A stretch of 55,791 nucleotides of DNA from Pelagibius sp. (GTDB taxonomy: Bacteria; Pseudomonadota; Alphaproteobacteria; Kiloniellales; Kiloniellaceae): assembly GCF_028289705.1 (NCBI RefSeq), contig NZ_JANQOI010000126.1, positions 1 through 55,791 of the forward strand. Direction: 5' to 3'. The notes under the pieces are model-generated. The model saw only the letters and a list, made by a program, of their open reading frames with translations, was not told the DNA's origin and did not search any database. The stretch's first letter is position 1, and every line of letters begins with the position of its first letter. Made by a program: the position numbers and the translations under genes. Below, in pieces: positions 1 through 7,931 of this stretch.

Positions 1-321
1 GATTTTCGGGGTCGCGGCGCCGGCCTCCTCCGACCAGCCGGCGGTCTCCCGGATGTTGGTGAAGCTGACCGCGGCCTGGGGATTGTCCTCCTCGGTGACC
101 TCGCGGAACAACGGGGCTTCCTGGGTGCAGGCGACGAGCACCGGGCGCTCGCCGATGATGGCCTGCTGAAACGTGCCGAGCTGGGCCCGGCAGAGCTGGT
201 GATTGAGGGCGAGATCGCCCTCGGCGCCGGCGGCCTGACAGGCCTTGCCCAGCGCCTTTTCCTCCAGCGGCATGGTGGATTCGCAATTGCAGACGAGCAC
301 GCGCCTGCCGCCCATCTCCAT
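1..321 (-). CDS. 4Fe-4S ferredoxin-like protein, N-terminal part (runs off window)
   Basis: The reading frame stays open for 107 codons from the window edge to ATG at 321, with GAGGGAGAGAGG just upstream as ribosome binding site. The protein begins MEMGGRRVLVCNCESTMPLE and continues with further cysteines (KACQAAG, LCRAQLG, VACTQEAP). This start is typical of the large (about 650 residue) 4Fe-4S proteins that accompany formate dehydrogenase maturation genes in alphaproteobacteria. The iron-sulfur binding part would lie outside the window. Its original partners are probably fdhD and mobA, about 6 kb away, from which it is now separated by a defence pair, a dehalogenase candidate and a binding protein. 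The assignment rests on the N-terminus only; the family name is from recognition, not from a search. Confidence 0.7.
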   Translation of the reverse strand, partial: MEMGGRRVLVCNCESTMPLEEKALGKACQAAGAEGDLALNHQLCRAQLGTFQQAIIGERPVLVACTQEAPLFREVTEEDNPQAAVSFTNIRETAGWSEEAGAATPKI

Positions 322-335
322 GGGGCCTCTCTCCC

Positions 336-662
336 TCACGTGGTGCCGGGGCTCTGTGCCTCGGCGCCCTCTTGATCCAGTTCCGTGGCCGCTTTTTGAA
401 GCCGTCCGGCGGCACGAACAGGGTGCCGTTCGGCTGGCCTGATTATCAGACCGATCAGTATGACCACTTGCGGGGATACTAGCGGCGCGGCCCAGGCCAA
501 GACGACCCTAAATTTGCTGCGGGGATTGCTACTGTGGGTGTAGGGGAGAAGGGTGTAACCTACGGCCAGCAAAATGAGGCAAGGTGTCAGAAACGCAAGT
601 AGAGCATGTATTGTTGGAAGTTTGGGTTCAGGCCGAAATGTGCTGGCTTGTTTTCTGCTCAA
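336..662 (-). CDS. small putative membrane protein (uncertain)
   Basis: This is an open frame of 108 codons with a TTG start 22 bases after the end of the HNH gene on the same strand. Two hydrophobic stretches, around residues 19-40 and 54-74, could be membrane helices; the C-terminus is charged. There is no clear Shine-Dalgarno site and no family I recognise. It sits directly behind the ATPase/HNH pair in the same lower-GC block, so it could be a third gene of that unit or a chance frame. The two well-formed hydrophobic segments are the only positive argument. Confidence 0.3.
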   Translation of the reverse strand: MSRKQASTFRPEPKLPTIHALLAFLTPCLILLAVGYTLLPYTHSSNPRSKFRVVLAWAAPLVSPQVVILIGLIIRPAERHPVRAAGRLQKAATELDQEGAEAQSPGTT

Positions 663-683
663 AAAATGGCGATGCCAGCAAGG

Positions 684-1379
684 TCAGATACGGCCTCCTG
701 GTCGAGGCCGAGCAGCACCTTCGGCGTCAAAGCAGTTTTGTGCAGTGCCTGGGAACGACTTGATGAATCCGTTGAGCATCTCTGGATGGTCCGAAAAGAC
801 CGTCATCCAAATCGAAAAGAAGCCTTTTTCCAGTGCTAGTTTATCGGTGATGAGTTTGCCGATTGTAGAATCGTGACCGCTGTCGACATATGTCTGTTTC
901 ATTTCCTCCGCCAGTATCCAGGCCTCACCTCGGAATTTGTAACGCCTGTCGCGGCGGGTTGGGCGATCCCGTGGCTGAAGCTCGTGCGGGTGACGGTGTA
1001 GTTTCACCAACCTGACAATCCGCCCCATCAACGCCGCCTGATCTTCGCCCAAGCTGTTCGATACTTCAATTCTATCCCGATTGTAACTAAGTCCGCGGAA
1101 CGTATTGTCGGTATCCGGAAAGGCGATCACTTTCAGATTAACTGGTGTGTTCCCCTTGGTCGAATTACAGCTCTTGCAGCCCAGCAGGAAGTTGCTCCAT
1201 TCTAAAGCTAGATCTGGCTCAAGGGACTTCGGTTGTACATGTTCGACCTCCGGCGCATTTTTAATCGGCATCTCGCAATAGCTACAGAACAAGCCGATCT
1301 GATCAGCTAGGTCATCTAGCGCGTCCTGATATTCCTCATAGACACGTCCGGCGCCATCGTCTTTCACGATTGGGCGCAC
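684..1379 (-). CDS. HNH endonuclease of a Septu-like (PtuB/TIGR02646-type) pair
   Basis: The 231-residue protein starts at GTG 1379, three bases after the stop of the upstream ATPase gene, with GGAAAG about nine bases before the start. Near the N-terminus it has a zinc-ribbon-like HNH core: CSYCEMPI at about residues 33-40, the catalytic-type segment VEHVQPKS about ten residues on, then WSNFLLGCKSCNSTKG. This CxxC...EHxxPKS...NxxxxCxxCNxxKG order is that of the HNH proteins annotated as TIGR02646 or retron/Septu effector nucleases. In characterised Septu and retron-Ec78-type systems the PtuA ATPase holds a PtuB HNH nuclease that cuts nucleic acid when a phage trigger is sensed. No reverse transcriptase or ncRNA is seen nearby, so this would be a stand-alone pair. 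Function is inferred from motif and gene order. Confidence 0.75.
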   Translation of the reverse strand: MRPIVKDDGAGRVYEEYQDALDDLADQIGLFCSYCEMPIKNAPEVEHVQPKSLEPDLALEWSNFLLGCKSCNSTKGNTPVNLKVIAFPDTDNTFRGLSYNRDRIEVSNSLGEDQAALMGRIVRLVKLHRHPHELQPRDRPTRRDRRYKFRGEAWILAEEMKQTYVDSGHDSTIGKLITDKLALEKGFFSIWMTVFSDHPEMLNGFIKSFPGTAQNCFDAEGAARPRPGGRI

Positions 1380-1382
1380 TGC

Positions 1383-2681
1383 TCAGCTTTCCGTTGCAAT
1401 GTGCCGCTTGATCTTCAGAATTGCAGCCAACCCTGGATCTTCAATTTCACGGTCCAGAATTCGGTCCATCTCATTGTCATAAGCTGCTCGTGATGCGGTA
1501 TCAGTTGTGTCGCTTGCTGCCCGTGCAAGCTTCAGAAAGCGCGTTGCACTCTCGACCTGCTGAACATGTACATCACTCCGTTCAGGCACTTCAACATTTT
1601 GAATTTCCTCAATAATATCGACAAGATCAAGGTTATAGACCTCGTCATCTGAATCCATATTGTCCAAGTTAAGAAGGCTACCCTCGAACAGCGATTGTAC
1701 TACAAATGGTGAATGAGTGGTGGCGAAAAACTGAAGGTTTGGGAAGGCGCGCAGTAGTGAAGGAATAATCTTCCGCTGCCAGCGAGGGTGCAGGTGGAGG
1801 TCGATCTCGTCGATTAGCACAATGCCCGCAGTCTTGTGAACCGCATCCGCGTCTAGATGTGGGTTCAGAATGATTGCCTTAAATGCGATATCTCCCACCA
1901 TTGACAGAATATTGCGTTGCCCATGGCTAAGATTATCGTAGCTCACTACCTGCTGCGTCTCCGAAAAGGATACCTCTAGTCGCTTTCGCGACGGCGAGTA
2001 CGTGACGGAAACTGCCTTATCGAAACAAGACTCTACGGCTTTTTTCCAAGCCTGGAGACGTTTCGAGCGCTGTTCTGTTTCAAGTTCTAGCAAACGCTCC
2101 CGCTCGATCCAGGCTAGCAGGTCTGCAGAGGAAACCCGAGCCTCATGGCTGTTCCTGTAAGCATCGAAAGGTGACGGTCGTGTCGATTTCGAGAACTGCC
2201 TCGGCTCCTCCCACAGTCGACCAGTGCCATAGTACGACAGAAGTGGCAAAGTGACGTCTCGCTTTTCTTTCATAGCGTTGTAAAGCGCCTGGGCCCTAAA
2301 CCGAATCGATGCGGCCTCCTTAGAGGTTGTCCGCCCCTTGGCTGAAAGTAGTTCCCGGCGCCACAGATAGCTCTCAACTCCGATGCTTTGATTTCCGGCC
2401 AAGGTGCCCTCAGCTTCGACTACCACCGGGAACGCCTGCACAAAGTCCAGAGATCCGTTGTAGTCCCGCACAATCTCGCGGACTTCGTTCCGACGGATCG
2501 TGCGAGATCGTGCCGAAGGTATGCCAAGCAGAAATGAGCCAAATGCAACAGAAAGCGCATCCAGCAAAGTTGACTTGCCAGTCCCATTTTCGCCGACAAT
2601 CAGCGTGAAGCGACGGTTCAGCCTTTTGTCGAAGTCAGCAAACCCCTTGAAATTCTGGAGTTTCAGGCGGTCTATGCGCAT
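1383..2681 (-). CDS. SMC/RecF-type AAA ATPase of a Septu-like (PtuA-type) defence pair
   Basis: The 432-residue ATPase begins MRIDRLKLQNFKGF, the usual start of RecF/AAA_15/AAA_21 proteins. It has Walker A GENGTGKST near residue 31, an ABC-like signature LSHGQRN around residue 252, Walker B GIVLIDEIDLHLHPRWQ around residue 285, and the switch histidine in ATTHSPF. There is no long coiled coil. AGGA lies a little upstream of the ATG at 2681. It is followed after three bases by the HNH nuclease, so the two are almost certainly co-expressed. Codon use and base composition are clearly less GC-rich than in the flanking genes, which fits acquisition by transfer as a defence module. Other overcoming-lysogeny-defect-type ATPases share these motifs; it is the HNH partner that points to Septu. 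Confidence 0.72.
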   Translation of the reverse strand: MRIDRLKLQNFKGFADFDKRLNRRFTLIVGENGTGKSTLLDALSVAFGSFLLGIPSARSRTIRRNEVREIVRDYNGSLDFVQAFPVVVEAEGTLAGNQSIGVESYLWRRELLSAKGRTTSKEAASIRFRAQALYNAMKEKRDVTLPLLSYYGTGRLWEEPRQFSKSTRPSPFDAYRNSHEARVSSADLLAWIERERLLELETEQRSKRLQAWKKAVESCFDKAVSVTYSPSRKRLEVSFSETQQVVSYDNLSHGQRNILSMVGDIAFKAIILNPHLDADAVHKTAGIVLIDEIDLHLHPRWQRKIIPSLLRAFPNLQFFATTHSPFVVQSLFEGSLLNLDNMDSDDEVYNLDLVDIIEEIQNVEVPERSDVHVQQVESATRFLKLARAASDTTDTASRAAYDNEMDRILDREIEDPGLAAILKIKRHIATES

Positions 2682-3318
2682 GTGGATATCCTAGTACGTG
2701 CATCCAATGACTCACCGGTCCATACCCCAATACGTAGCATTAGCCTCTGTGCTCTCCAAGATCATGGGAAAAAGGATGCCGCCCGACCGTAGCTCAGGGT
2801 CCTCTTGAGGTGTTGGGCGGAGAGCCGTATCACCACCCCGGTCGTCGTGAGATCTCGATCCATTGGTGGTTTCGGATCAGTCGTCCATCATATTGTCCCT
2901 GAGCCTGGATTCGAAGGGATCTCTCCCTCGAGTCTCTGACTGTGCGATATCTGTGCTACTTCAGTTCGAGCCACAGAGTTTTGTGTCGTAGCGGCCGAAG
3001 CAATCGCTGGGATCGTAGAGGCTGTCGGTTTCCTCAGCCAGGCTGCGCAGCCTAGTATTGGCGACCACAGACCGGTGCAAAGCGCCCAAGAAGTCGTTGG
3101 TGAAGATATGGTTGCCATGGATTTGCAGCATACAACGTCAAGCTGGCTTGTGCACGCTAGCGGGGCGGGTTCGCTAAGGGTGCTGGCAACTTGCTAGAGT
3201 CGATGAGGCAATGGTGTTGGGGAGCGCCAAGTCTCTCTGCAATGCAGAATTGGCAACCTTTGCGTCGGCGGGCGAAACTGCGCGCTGTCGGAGAGATGTC
3301 GCACAAGGGGGAACGCGC
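2682..3318. other. 637-bp gap without an intact gene
   Basis: The gap lies between the ATPase start and the dehalogenase start. It contains the decayed binding-protein fragment listed separately (2961-3131). The rest, 2682-2960 and 3132-3318, shows no convincing gene, no RNA gene and no clear promoter boxes. Part of it must hold the promoters of the leftward ATPase/HNH pair and of the rightward dehalogenase gene. Composition is lower in GC than the surrounding backbone up to about 3200. Confidence 0.6.
2961..3131 (-). pseudogene. decayed 3' fragment of a peptide ABC transporter binding-protein gene
   Basis: Read on the minus strand, this stretch gives 56 codons ending at TGA (2961-2963). It aligns by eye without gaps over about 48 codons to the C-terminus of the intact binding protein at 4053-5984: MLQIHGNHIFT against MLQIHADQVFT, then LGA, VxNxRLRxL, EExxxLYDP and FGRY in both. 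A stop lies three codons before the aligned start (TGA CGT TGT ATG), and nothing upstream resembles the rest of the family, so only the last tenth or so of a gene survives. The divergence is too large for a recent duplication; it is a second member of the family truncated by rearrangement, perhaps when the neighbouring block arrived. Confidence 0.8.
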
Positions 3319-4014
3319 ATGCTGGACGGTCAAGTCGTCGTCGTTACCCACGCCAAACACTTCGTCGGCCCCGCGACCGCCGGACTGCTCGCCGGCTACG
3401 GCGCCACGGTGGTCTGCCACGAAGGGGAGGCCGGCCCCGGCGTCATCGTCCCCGACTCCAGCGAGCCGGAGGCTCTCGTCGAGGAGGTCATTGCCGTCCA
3501 TGGCCGCATCGACACGCTGATCTGCAACGATGCCTATCCCGCGGTGCGGGCGCCTGTCGACGAGGCGGAGCCCGGGGAGATGCGCAGGGCCCTGGAAGCG
3601 CTCGTCGAGTGGCCCTACCGGCTGATCGGCCGGGCGGTCCCGCGGATGAAGGCGCGGGGCGCCGGGCGGATCATCATGGTCACCTCGGCGGCACCCCTGC
3701 GCGGGCTCGCCAACTATTCGATGTACGCCACGGCGCGCGGTGCCGGCAACGCGCTGGTGAAATCGCTGTCGCTAGAACTGGCGCCCTTCAACATCCAGAT
3801 CAACGCCATCGCCCCCAATTACATCGAGAACCCGACCTACTTTCCGCCGGAGCTGCTGGCCAACGAAAAGGCCATGGCGAAGATGCTCGCCAACATCCCG
3901 GCGAAGCGTCTCGGCAAACCCGAAGAGGTCGCCGAGACGATTGCCTTTTTCGCCTCCGGCAAGTGCGGCTTCATGACAGGCCACGTCGTCCCCATCGCCG
4001 GCGGCTGGGCCTGA
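3319..4014 (+). CDS. halohydrin dehalogenase-like SDR-fold protein
   Basis: The 231-residue protein starts at ATG 3319 behind AAGGGGGAAC; longer upstream extensions lack a ribosome site. It has the SDR fold but no GxxxGxG dinucleotide motif. In its place is THAKHFVG (T10, F15, G17), matching the T-x4-F-x-G halide/nucleophile-site motif of haloalcohol dehalogenases such as HheC. The catalytic set is S123-x12-Y136-x3-R140, with arginine replacing the SDR lysine, which is the family hallmark. Further HheC-like pieces are CHE after the second strand, ICND, and IAPNYIE lining the halide site. Length matches the usual 225-255. Known members release halide from vicinal haloalcohols to form epoxides and run the reverse opening with cyanide, azide or nitrite. 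The gene stands alone between a pseudogene and a convergent binding-protein gene; the substrate is unknown. Confidence 0.85.
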   Translation: MLDGQVVVVTHAKHFVGPATAGLLAGYGATVVCHEGEAGPGVIVPDSSEPEALVEEVIAVHGRIDTLICNDAYPAVRAPVDEAEPGEMRRALEALVEWPYRLIGRAVPRMKARGAGRIIMVTSAAPLRGLANYSMYATARGAGNALVKSLSLELAPFNIQINAIAPNYIENPTYFPPELLANEKAMAKMLANIPAKRLGKPEEVAETIAFFASGKCGFMTGHVVPIAGGWA

Positions 4015-4052
4015 GGGAGAGACAGGAAAGGTCTGCGCGTCTCTCTCGGCCG

Positions 4053-5984
4053 CTACTCCGGTGCGAACCAGAGCGTGTCCATCCGGTAGCGGCCGAAGTA
4101 GGCGCCGGGGTCGTAGAGGTAGACGGCCTCCTCCGGCAGATTGCGCAGCCGGGCGTTCACGACCACCGGCTGGCGCACTGCGCCCAGCAGACCGATGGTG
4201 AAAACCTGATCGGCATGGATCTGCAGCATGCGCTGCCAGATCTTCTCGCGCGCCGCCGCGTCAGGGCCGCTGGCCCAGGCCTCGTAGAGCCCCAGAAGCT
4301 CCTGGACTTCCGGCAGGGCGGGGGGCTCGCCGGCCGCACCGTTGCTCTGGTGGTGCAGGCCCCAGAGCGGCCAGTTGTTCTGGCGGTTACTGGTGGGCGC
4401 CAGCTCCGCCGGGCTCATGGCTGCCTTCGCCAGGCCGTTGGTCAGGCCGTAGAAGAGGCTCATGACGGTGGCACCGCTGCGGACGCGCTGGCGGGCCGCC
4501 TGCCGGCCCTGGCTGCGCACCAGCACCTTGATGCCGATCTTGCGCCACTGCTCGGTGATCACCTCCAGGGCGTCGATCTCCGCCGGGTCGGTATCGGCGG
4601 TCTCGATCACCAGTTCGGCGCGCCGCCGGTCGGGCAGAAAGCGGATGTCGTCGCCGGCGCGCGCACGCATGCCAAGCTCGTCCAGGAGGGCGTTGGCCTG
4701 GTCCGGGTCGTAGGCCGCCCAGGCCTCGCGGTCGCTCTCGCGGTAGAGGGGGGATCCGGGCAGCAGGCTGTTGGCGCCGGGGAGGGCCGTGCCCTTGTAG
4801 AGCACCTGGTTCAACTCCTCGCGGTCGATCGCCAGGGAGAGGGCGCGGCGGAAGCGGACGTCGCGCATCACCTGGCGCCAGCCCGGGGAGACGGCGTTCA
4901 TGTTGGGATAGAGGGCGAGCTGGGCACCCCGCCCGATTGGCCAGAGCCGCAGCTTGATCTGCCCCCGGCCCTCGGCCTCCTTCAGGGCCGGCGCATCCGC
5001 AAAGGAGAGGCCGCGGGCCTGCAGGTCGCTGTCCCCGGCCGCGGCCCTGACAGGTACCAGGCGCGGCTGTGTGGGGGTCAGGACGACCTCGTCGATGTAG
5101 GGCAGCTGCCGGCCCGCCGCATCGACGCGGTGGAAGTAGGGATTGCGCCTGGCGACAAAGCGCTCCGCCGGCGGCGCGACATTGTTTACCCAGGGCTGGA
5201 GGGTCGGCCGCTCCGGATTGTCGAAGCGAAAGGGCCGGTCGCGGCGCTTGAACAGCTCGGCCCAGGACTGCAGGCCGATGGCCTCGGCCTGGGCGGTGAG
5301 CGCCGCGACATCGGCATAGGAGGCATGGAATTGCTTCAGGTAGTGGGCCGGGCGGTAGATGAACAGCGGCGAGGCGGCGGCGAGGGCAGGAAGGAAGAGG
5401 GGGTTGGGCTCCCCCCAGGAGAAGCGCACCGTGGTCTCGTCCAGCACCTCGAAGACCGGCGGCTCGCCGCCCGCCAACAGCGCCGGCGGCAGGCCGCGCG
5501 GCGAAAGCTCCCGGTTGTTGGCAACCTCCGCCCACCAGAAGCGGAAATCGGCCGTGGTGAAAGGCATGCCGTCGGACCAGCGGTGGCCGGCGCGCAGCGT
5601 CAGGGTGAAGATGCGTCCGTCGACCACGTCCACCGAGCGGAGGATGTCCGGCACCAGCTCGAAGTCATCGTTCCACACGACCAGGCGGGCATAGCCCAGC
5701 AGCACCAGGTCGCGGGCATCGCGGCCGGCGCGGGAGAGCAGGCGCAGGCTGCCGCCGTAGCGGCCTTCTTTCCAATCCTCGCGTTCGGGAAGATCGCGTC
5801 GCGGCTCCGCCGGCAGCCGTTCGGCCATCGGCGCCAGGGCGCCGGTCGCCAGGTCGAAGCGCAAGACCTCCGGCTCTCTCGGAGGGGCCTCAGACGGCTC
5901 CTGGGCGAGAGCGGCGGACGCACCGGCCGTCAGGGCGGCAAGCGCGAAGGCGGACGCGGCGAAGCGGGGTGGAATCCGGATCAT
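4053..5984 (-). CDS. peptide/nickel-type ABC transporter solute-binding protein (SBP_bac_5 family)
   Basis: The 643-residue protein has a signal peptide (MIRIPPRF, hydrophobic to about residue 24, cleavage near ALAQEPS). The family body follows: YGGSLRLLSRAGRD, LVVWNDDFELVPDIL, LRAGHRWSDGMPFTTADF (the classic DppA/OppA-type signature), then FRRALSLAIDREELNQVLYKG near residue 400. It ends FGRYRMDTLWFAPE. It would bind an oligopeptide-like or other solute in the periplasm. No permease or ATPase gene is next to it, so it is either an orphan or separated from its transporter. It is convergent with the dehalogenase gene and divergent from fdhD. A truncated relative lies about 1 kb away on the same strand (2961-3131). 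Confidence 0.88.
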   Translation of the reverse strand: MIRIPPRFAASAFALAALTAGASAALAQEPSEAPPREPEVLRFDLATGALAPMAERLPAEPRRDLPEREDWKEGRYGGSLRLLSRAGRDARDLVLLGYARLVVWNDDFELVPDILRSVDVVDGRIFTLTLRAGHRWSDGMPFTTADFRFWWAEVANNRELSPRGLPPALLAGGEPPVFEVLDETTVRFSWGEPNPLFLPALAAASPLFIYRPAHYLKQFHASYADVAALTAQAEAIGLQSWAELFKRRDRPFRFDNPERPTLQPWVNNVAPPAERFVARRNPYFHRVDAAGRQLPYIDEVVLTPTQPRLVPVRAAAGDSDLQARGLSFADAPALKEAEGRGQIKLRLWPIGRGAQLALYPNMNAVSPGWRQVMRDVRFRRALSLAIDREELNQVLYKGTALPGANSLLPGSPLYRESDREAWAAYDPDQANALLDELGMRARAGDDIRFLPDRRRAELVIETADTDPAEIDALEVITEQWRKIGIKVLVRSQGRQAARQRVRSGATVMSLFYGLTNGLAKAAMSPAELAPTSNRQNNWPLWGLHHQSNGAAGEPPALPEVQELLGLYEAWASGPDAAAREKIWQRMLQIHADQVFTIGLLGAVRQPVVVNARLRNLPEEAVYLYDPGAYFGRYRMDTLWFAPE

Positions 5985-6192
5985 GGCGCCCTTATAGCCG
6001 CGCTGCCGCCCGTCACCAAGGAATGCTCTCTGACAGATCCATGACGGCCCGCTATCTGTATGAAGAAGCCATCATAAGAGTATGGTTTTGTGGATAGAAA
6101 TCGACTCTCTTCAACCAATTTCTCGGTTGTTGACTTGCGGACGGCGGGCGTCCGCCCCATAGTCATTTCAGAGCTGAGACGGAGGATTGCCG
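5985..6192. promoter_or_regulatory. divergent intergenic region with 7-bp hairpin before fdhD
   Basis: This 208-bp gap must hold promoters for the leftward binding protein and for the rightward fdhD. A perfect inverted repeat GCGGACG-GCGGG-CGTCCGC lies at 6137-6155, about 38 bases before the fdhD start, and would form a hairpin in the leader. TTGACT at about 6130-6135 could be a -35 box, but no good -10 follows at the right distance. No known riboswitch is recognised. Confidence 0.35.
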
Positions 6193-7161
6193 ATGGCCGG
6201 CAAGGCCGCAGAGGATGGAAGCAAGGGGGCCGTGAAGACCCTGCGCAAGGGCCGCGCCAAGGCCAGCGATCCGGCCCTGCTGGAAGACTTCGACCTGCGC
6301 CCCGATCCGGCCGACCCACGGCTCACCGAGCGCATCGCCGGCGTCGATCAGGACGGCACGGCGGTGGAGACGGCGGTGGTGGTGGAGCGGCCGCTTACCC
6401 TGTTCCTCAACGGGCAGGAGATCGTCACCATGATGACCATCGGCGATTATCCCGACTATCTGGCCCTCGGCTACCTGCTCAATCAGAACATGCTGCAGCC
6501 CGACGACGTGATCGAGGGCATCGACGTCGACGAGGAACTGGACGTGGTGGTGGTGCGCACCGCCCGCGAGACGGACTACGAAGAGAAACTGAAGAAAAAG
6601 GTGCGCACCTCCGGCTGCGCCCAGGGCACCGTCTTCGGCGACCTGATGGAGAAGTTCGAAACCGTCGCCCTGCCCAAGGACGCGGTGCTGAAGACCTCCT
6701 GGCTGGTGGCGCTGTCGAAAAAGATCAATGCCGTGCCCAGCCTCTATCTGGAGGCCGGTGCGATCCACGGCTGCGTGCTCTGCCAGGGCGACCGGCCGCT
6801 GGTCTATATGGAAGACGTCGGCCGCCACAACGCCGTCGACAAGATCGCCGGCTACATGCTGCGCCACGGCATCGCCCCGGAGGACAAGCTGTTCTACACC
6901 ACCGGGCGCCTGACCTCGGAGATGGTGATCAAGACGGTGCAGATGGGGATTCCGATCCTGGTTTCCCGCTCCGGCTTCACCGCCTGGGGGGTGGACCTGG
7001 CACGCCAGGCGGGGCTCACCCTGGTGGGCCGCGCCAAGGGCAAGCGCTTCGTCGCCCTGGCGGGGGAGGAGCGTCTGGTCTTCGATCACGACCCGGCGAG
7101 CCTGGAAGACGAAGACCCGCGCCACCAGCGCAAGTCCGGCCGCGCGGACGACGCGGCATGA
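6193..7161 (+). CDS. fdhD: formate dehydrogenase accessory sulfurtransferase FdhD
   Basis: FdhD transfers sulfur from a cysteine desulfurase to the molybdenum (bis-MGD) cofactor and is needed for active formate dehydrogenase. ATG 6193 is preferred over TTG 6187 because GGAGG at 6181-6185 is well spaced from it. The 322-residue protein shows the family core: ETAVVVERPLTLFLNGQE, DYPDYLALGYLLNQ, the sulfur-carrier loop TSGCAQGT, MEDVGRHNAVDKIAGY, FYTTGRLTSEMV and SRSGFTAWGVDLA. The carrier loop has only one cysteine (C142) where Escherichia coli FdhD has a CxxC pair, a variation seen in some longer FdhD forms. A charged, lysine/arginine-rich N-terminal extension precedes the domain. mobA follows 17 bases downstream, so the two probably form one cofactor-maturation operon. 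Confidence 0.93.
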   Translation: MAGKAAEDGSKGAVKTLRKGRAKASDPALLEDFDLRPDPADPRLTERIAGVDQDGTAVETAVVVERPLTLFLNGQEIVTMMTIGDYPDYLALGYLLNQNMLQPDDVIEGIDVDEELDVVVVRTARETDYEEKLKKKVRTSGCAQGTVFGDLMEKFETVALPKDAVLKTSWLVALSKKINAVPSLYLEAGAIHGCVLCQGDRPLVYMEDVGRHNAVDKIAGYMLRHGIAPEDKLFYTTGRLTSEMVIKTVQMGIPILVSRSGFTAWGVDLARQAGLTLVGRAKGKRFVALAGEERLVFDHDPASLEDEDPRHQRKSGRADDAA

Positions 7162-7178
7162 GGGCCTGAACGTATCCC

Positions 7179-7808
7179 ATGGGATTTGAGAAGGACGAAG
7201 TGGCCGGAGTGCTGCTGGCCGGCGGGCTGTCGCGGCGCATGGGCGGCGGCGACAAGTGCCTGCGCGATCTGGGCGGCCGTCCGATCCTGGCGCGCATCGT
7301 CGAGCGGGCGGCGCCCCAGGTGGGCGCCCTGGTGCTGAACGCCAACGGCGATCCCACGCGCTTTGACGGGTTTGGCCTGCCGGTGGCTGCCGATGTGGTG
7401 GAGGGCTACGCCGGGCCGCTGGCGGGCATCCTCACCGGGCTGGACTGGGCGGCAGAGAACGCGCCGGCCGCCCAGTGGCTCGCCAGCTTCGCCTGCGATG
7501 CGCCCTTCCTGCCGGAAGACCTGGTAGCCCGCATGATGACGATGGTGGCAGCGGAGGATGCGGACCTCGCCTGCGCCGTCACCCACGGCCGGACCCACCC
7601 GGTCTTCGGCCTCTGGCGCCTAGACCTCCGCGGGGACCTGCGCCGGGCCATGCTTGAAGAGGAGATGCGCAAGGTCGACCGCTGGACCGCCCGCCACAGG
7701 CTGGTGGAAGTGGATTTCCCGGACCTGGAAACCCCCGCCGGCCCCCTCGATCCCTTCTTCAACACCAACCGCCCGGAAGACCTGGAAGAGGCGGCACGCT
7801 TCCTCTGA
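7179..7808 (+). CDS. mobA: molybdenum cofactor guanylyltransferase MobA
   Basis: MobA links GMP to molybdopterin to make the guanine dinucleotide cofactor of DMSO-reductase-family enzymes such as AioA and formate dehydrogenase. The 209-residue protein has the nucleotidyltransferase signature GVLLAGGLSRRMGGGDK, then GPLAGILTGLDWA and FACDAPFLPEDL (metal-binding Asp), followed by HPVFGLW and FFNTNRPEDLEEA at the end, all as expected for MobA. The start is either ATG 7179, with a weak ribosome site, or GTG 7200, which follows AAGGACGAA and would begin right at the nucleotide-binding strand. It follows fdhD closely. The arsenite oxidase genes 8 kb downstream need this cofactor. Confidence 0.93.
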   Translation: MGFEKDEVAGVLLAGGLSRRMGGGDKCLRDLGGRPILARIVERAAPQVGALVLNANGDPTRFDGFGLPVAADVVEGYAGPLAGILTGLDWAAENAPAAQWLASFACDAPFLPEDLVARMMTMVAAEDADLACAVTHGRTHPVFGLWRLDLRGDLRRAMLEEEMRKVDRWTARHRLVEVDFPDLETPAGPLDPFFNTNRPEDLEEAARFL

Positions 7809-7931
7809 GGGCGCGCCGGCCGGGCAAGCCTGCGCTCGGATCCGCGAAACCCGCTCTGGACTCGCCTTGGGGTTGACCTCGGCGGGCGTTCGGTGTGACC
7901 TCCTGGGCGTCGACCGGCAGGGAGGACGACT

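Noticed and set aside
2905-2930. T-loop-like TTCGAA/TTCGAAT string suggesting a tRNA end
   Set aside because: The flanking five bases on each side do not pair, and no acceptor or anticodon stem is found on either strand.
2888-3118. 76-codon minus-strand frame in the gap before the dehalogenase
   Set aside because: It is out of frame with the recognisable binding-protein remnant in the same place and has no independent support.
3271-3286. TTGGCAACCTTTGCG as a sigma-54 promoter for the dehalogenase
   Set aside because: The GG and GC elements are eight bases apart instead of ten.
3609-6044. 811-codon plus-strand frame over the dehalogenase and binding-protein genes
   Set aside because: It overlaps two well-supported genes in other frames and shows no domain.
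6120-6192. Molybdenum-cofactor riboswitch before fdhD
   Set aside because: Only one simple 7-bp hairpin is present; the multi-stem layout of that riboswitch is not seen.
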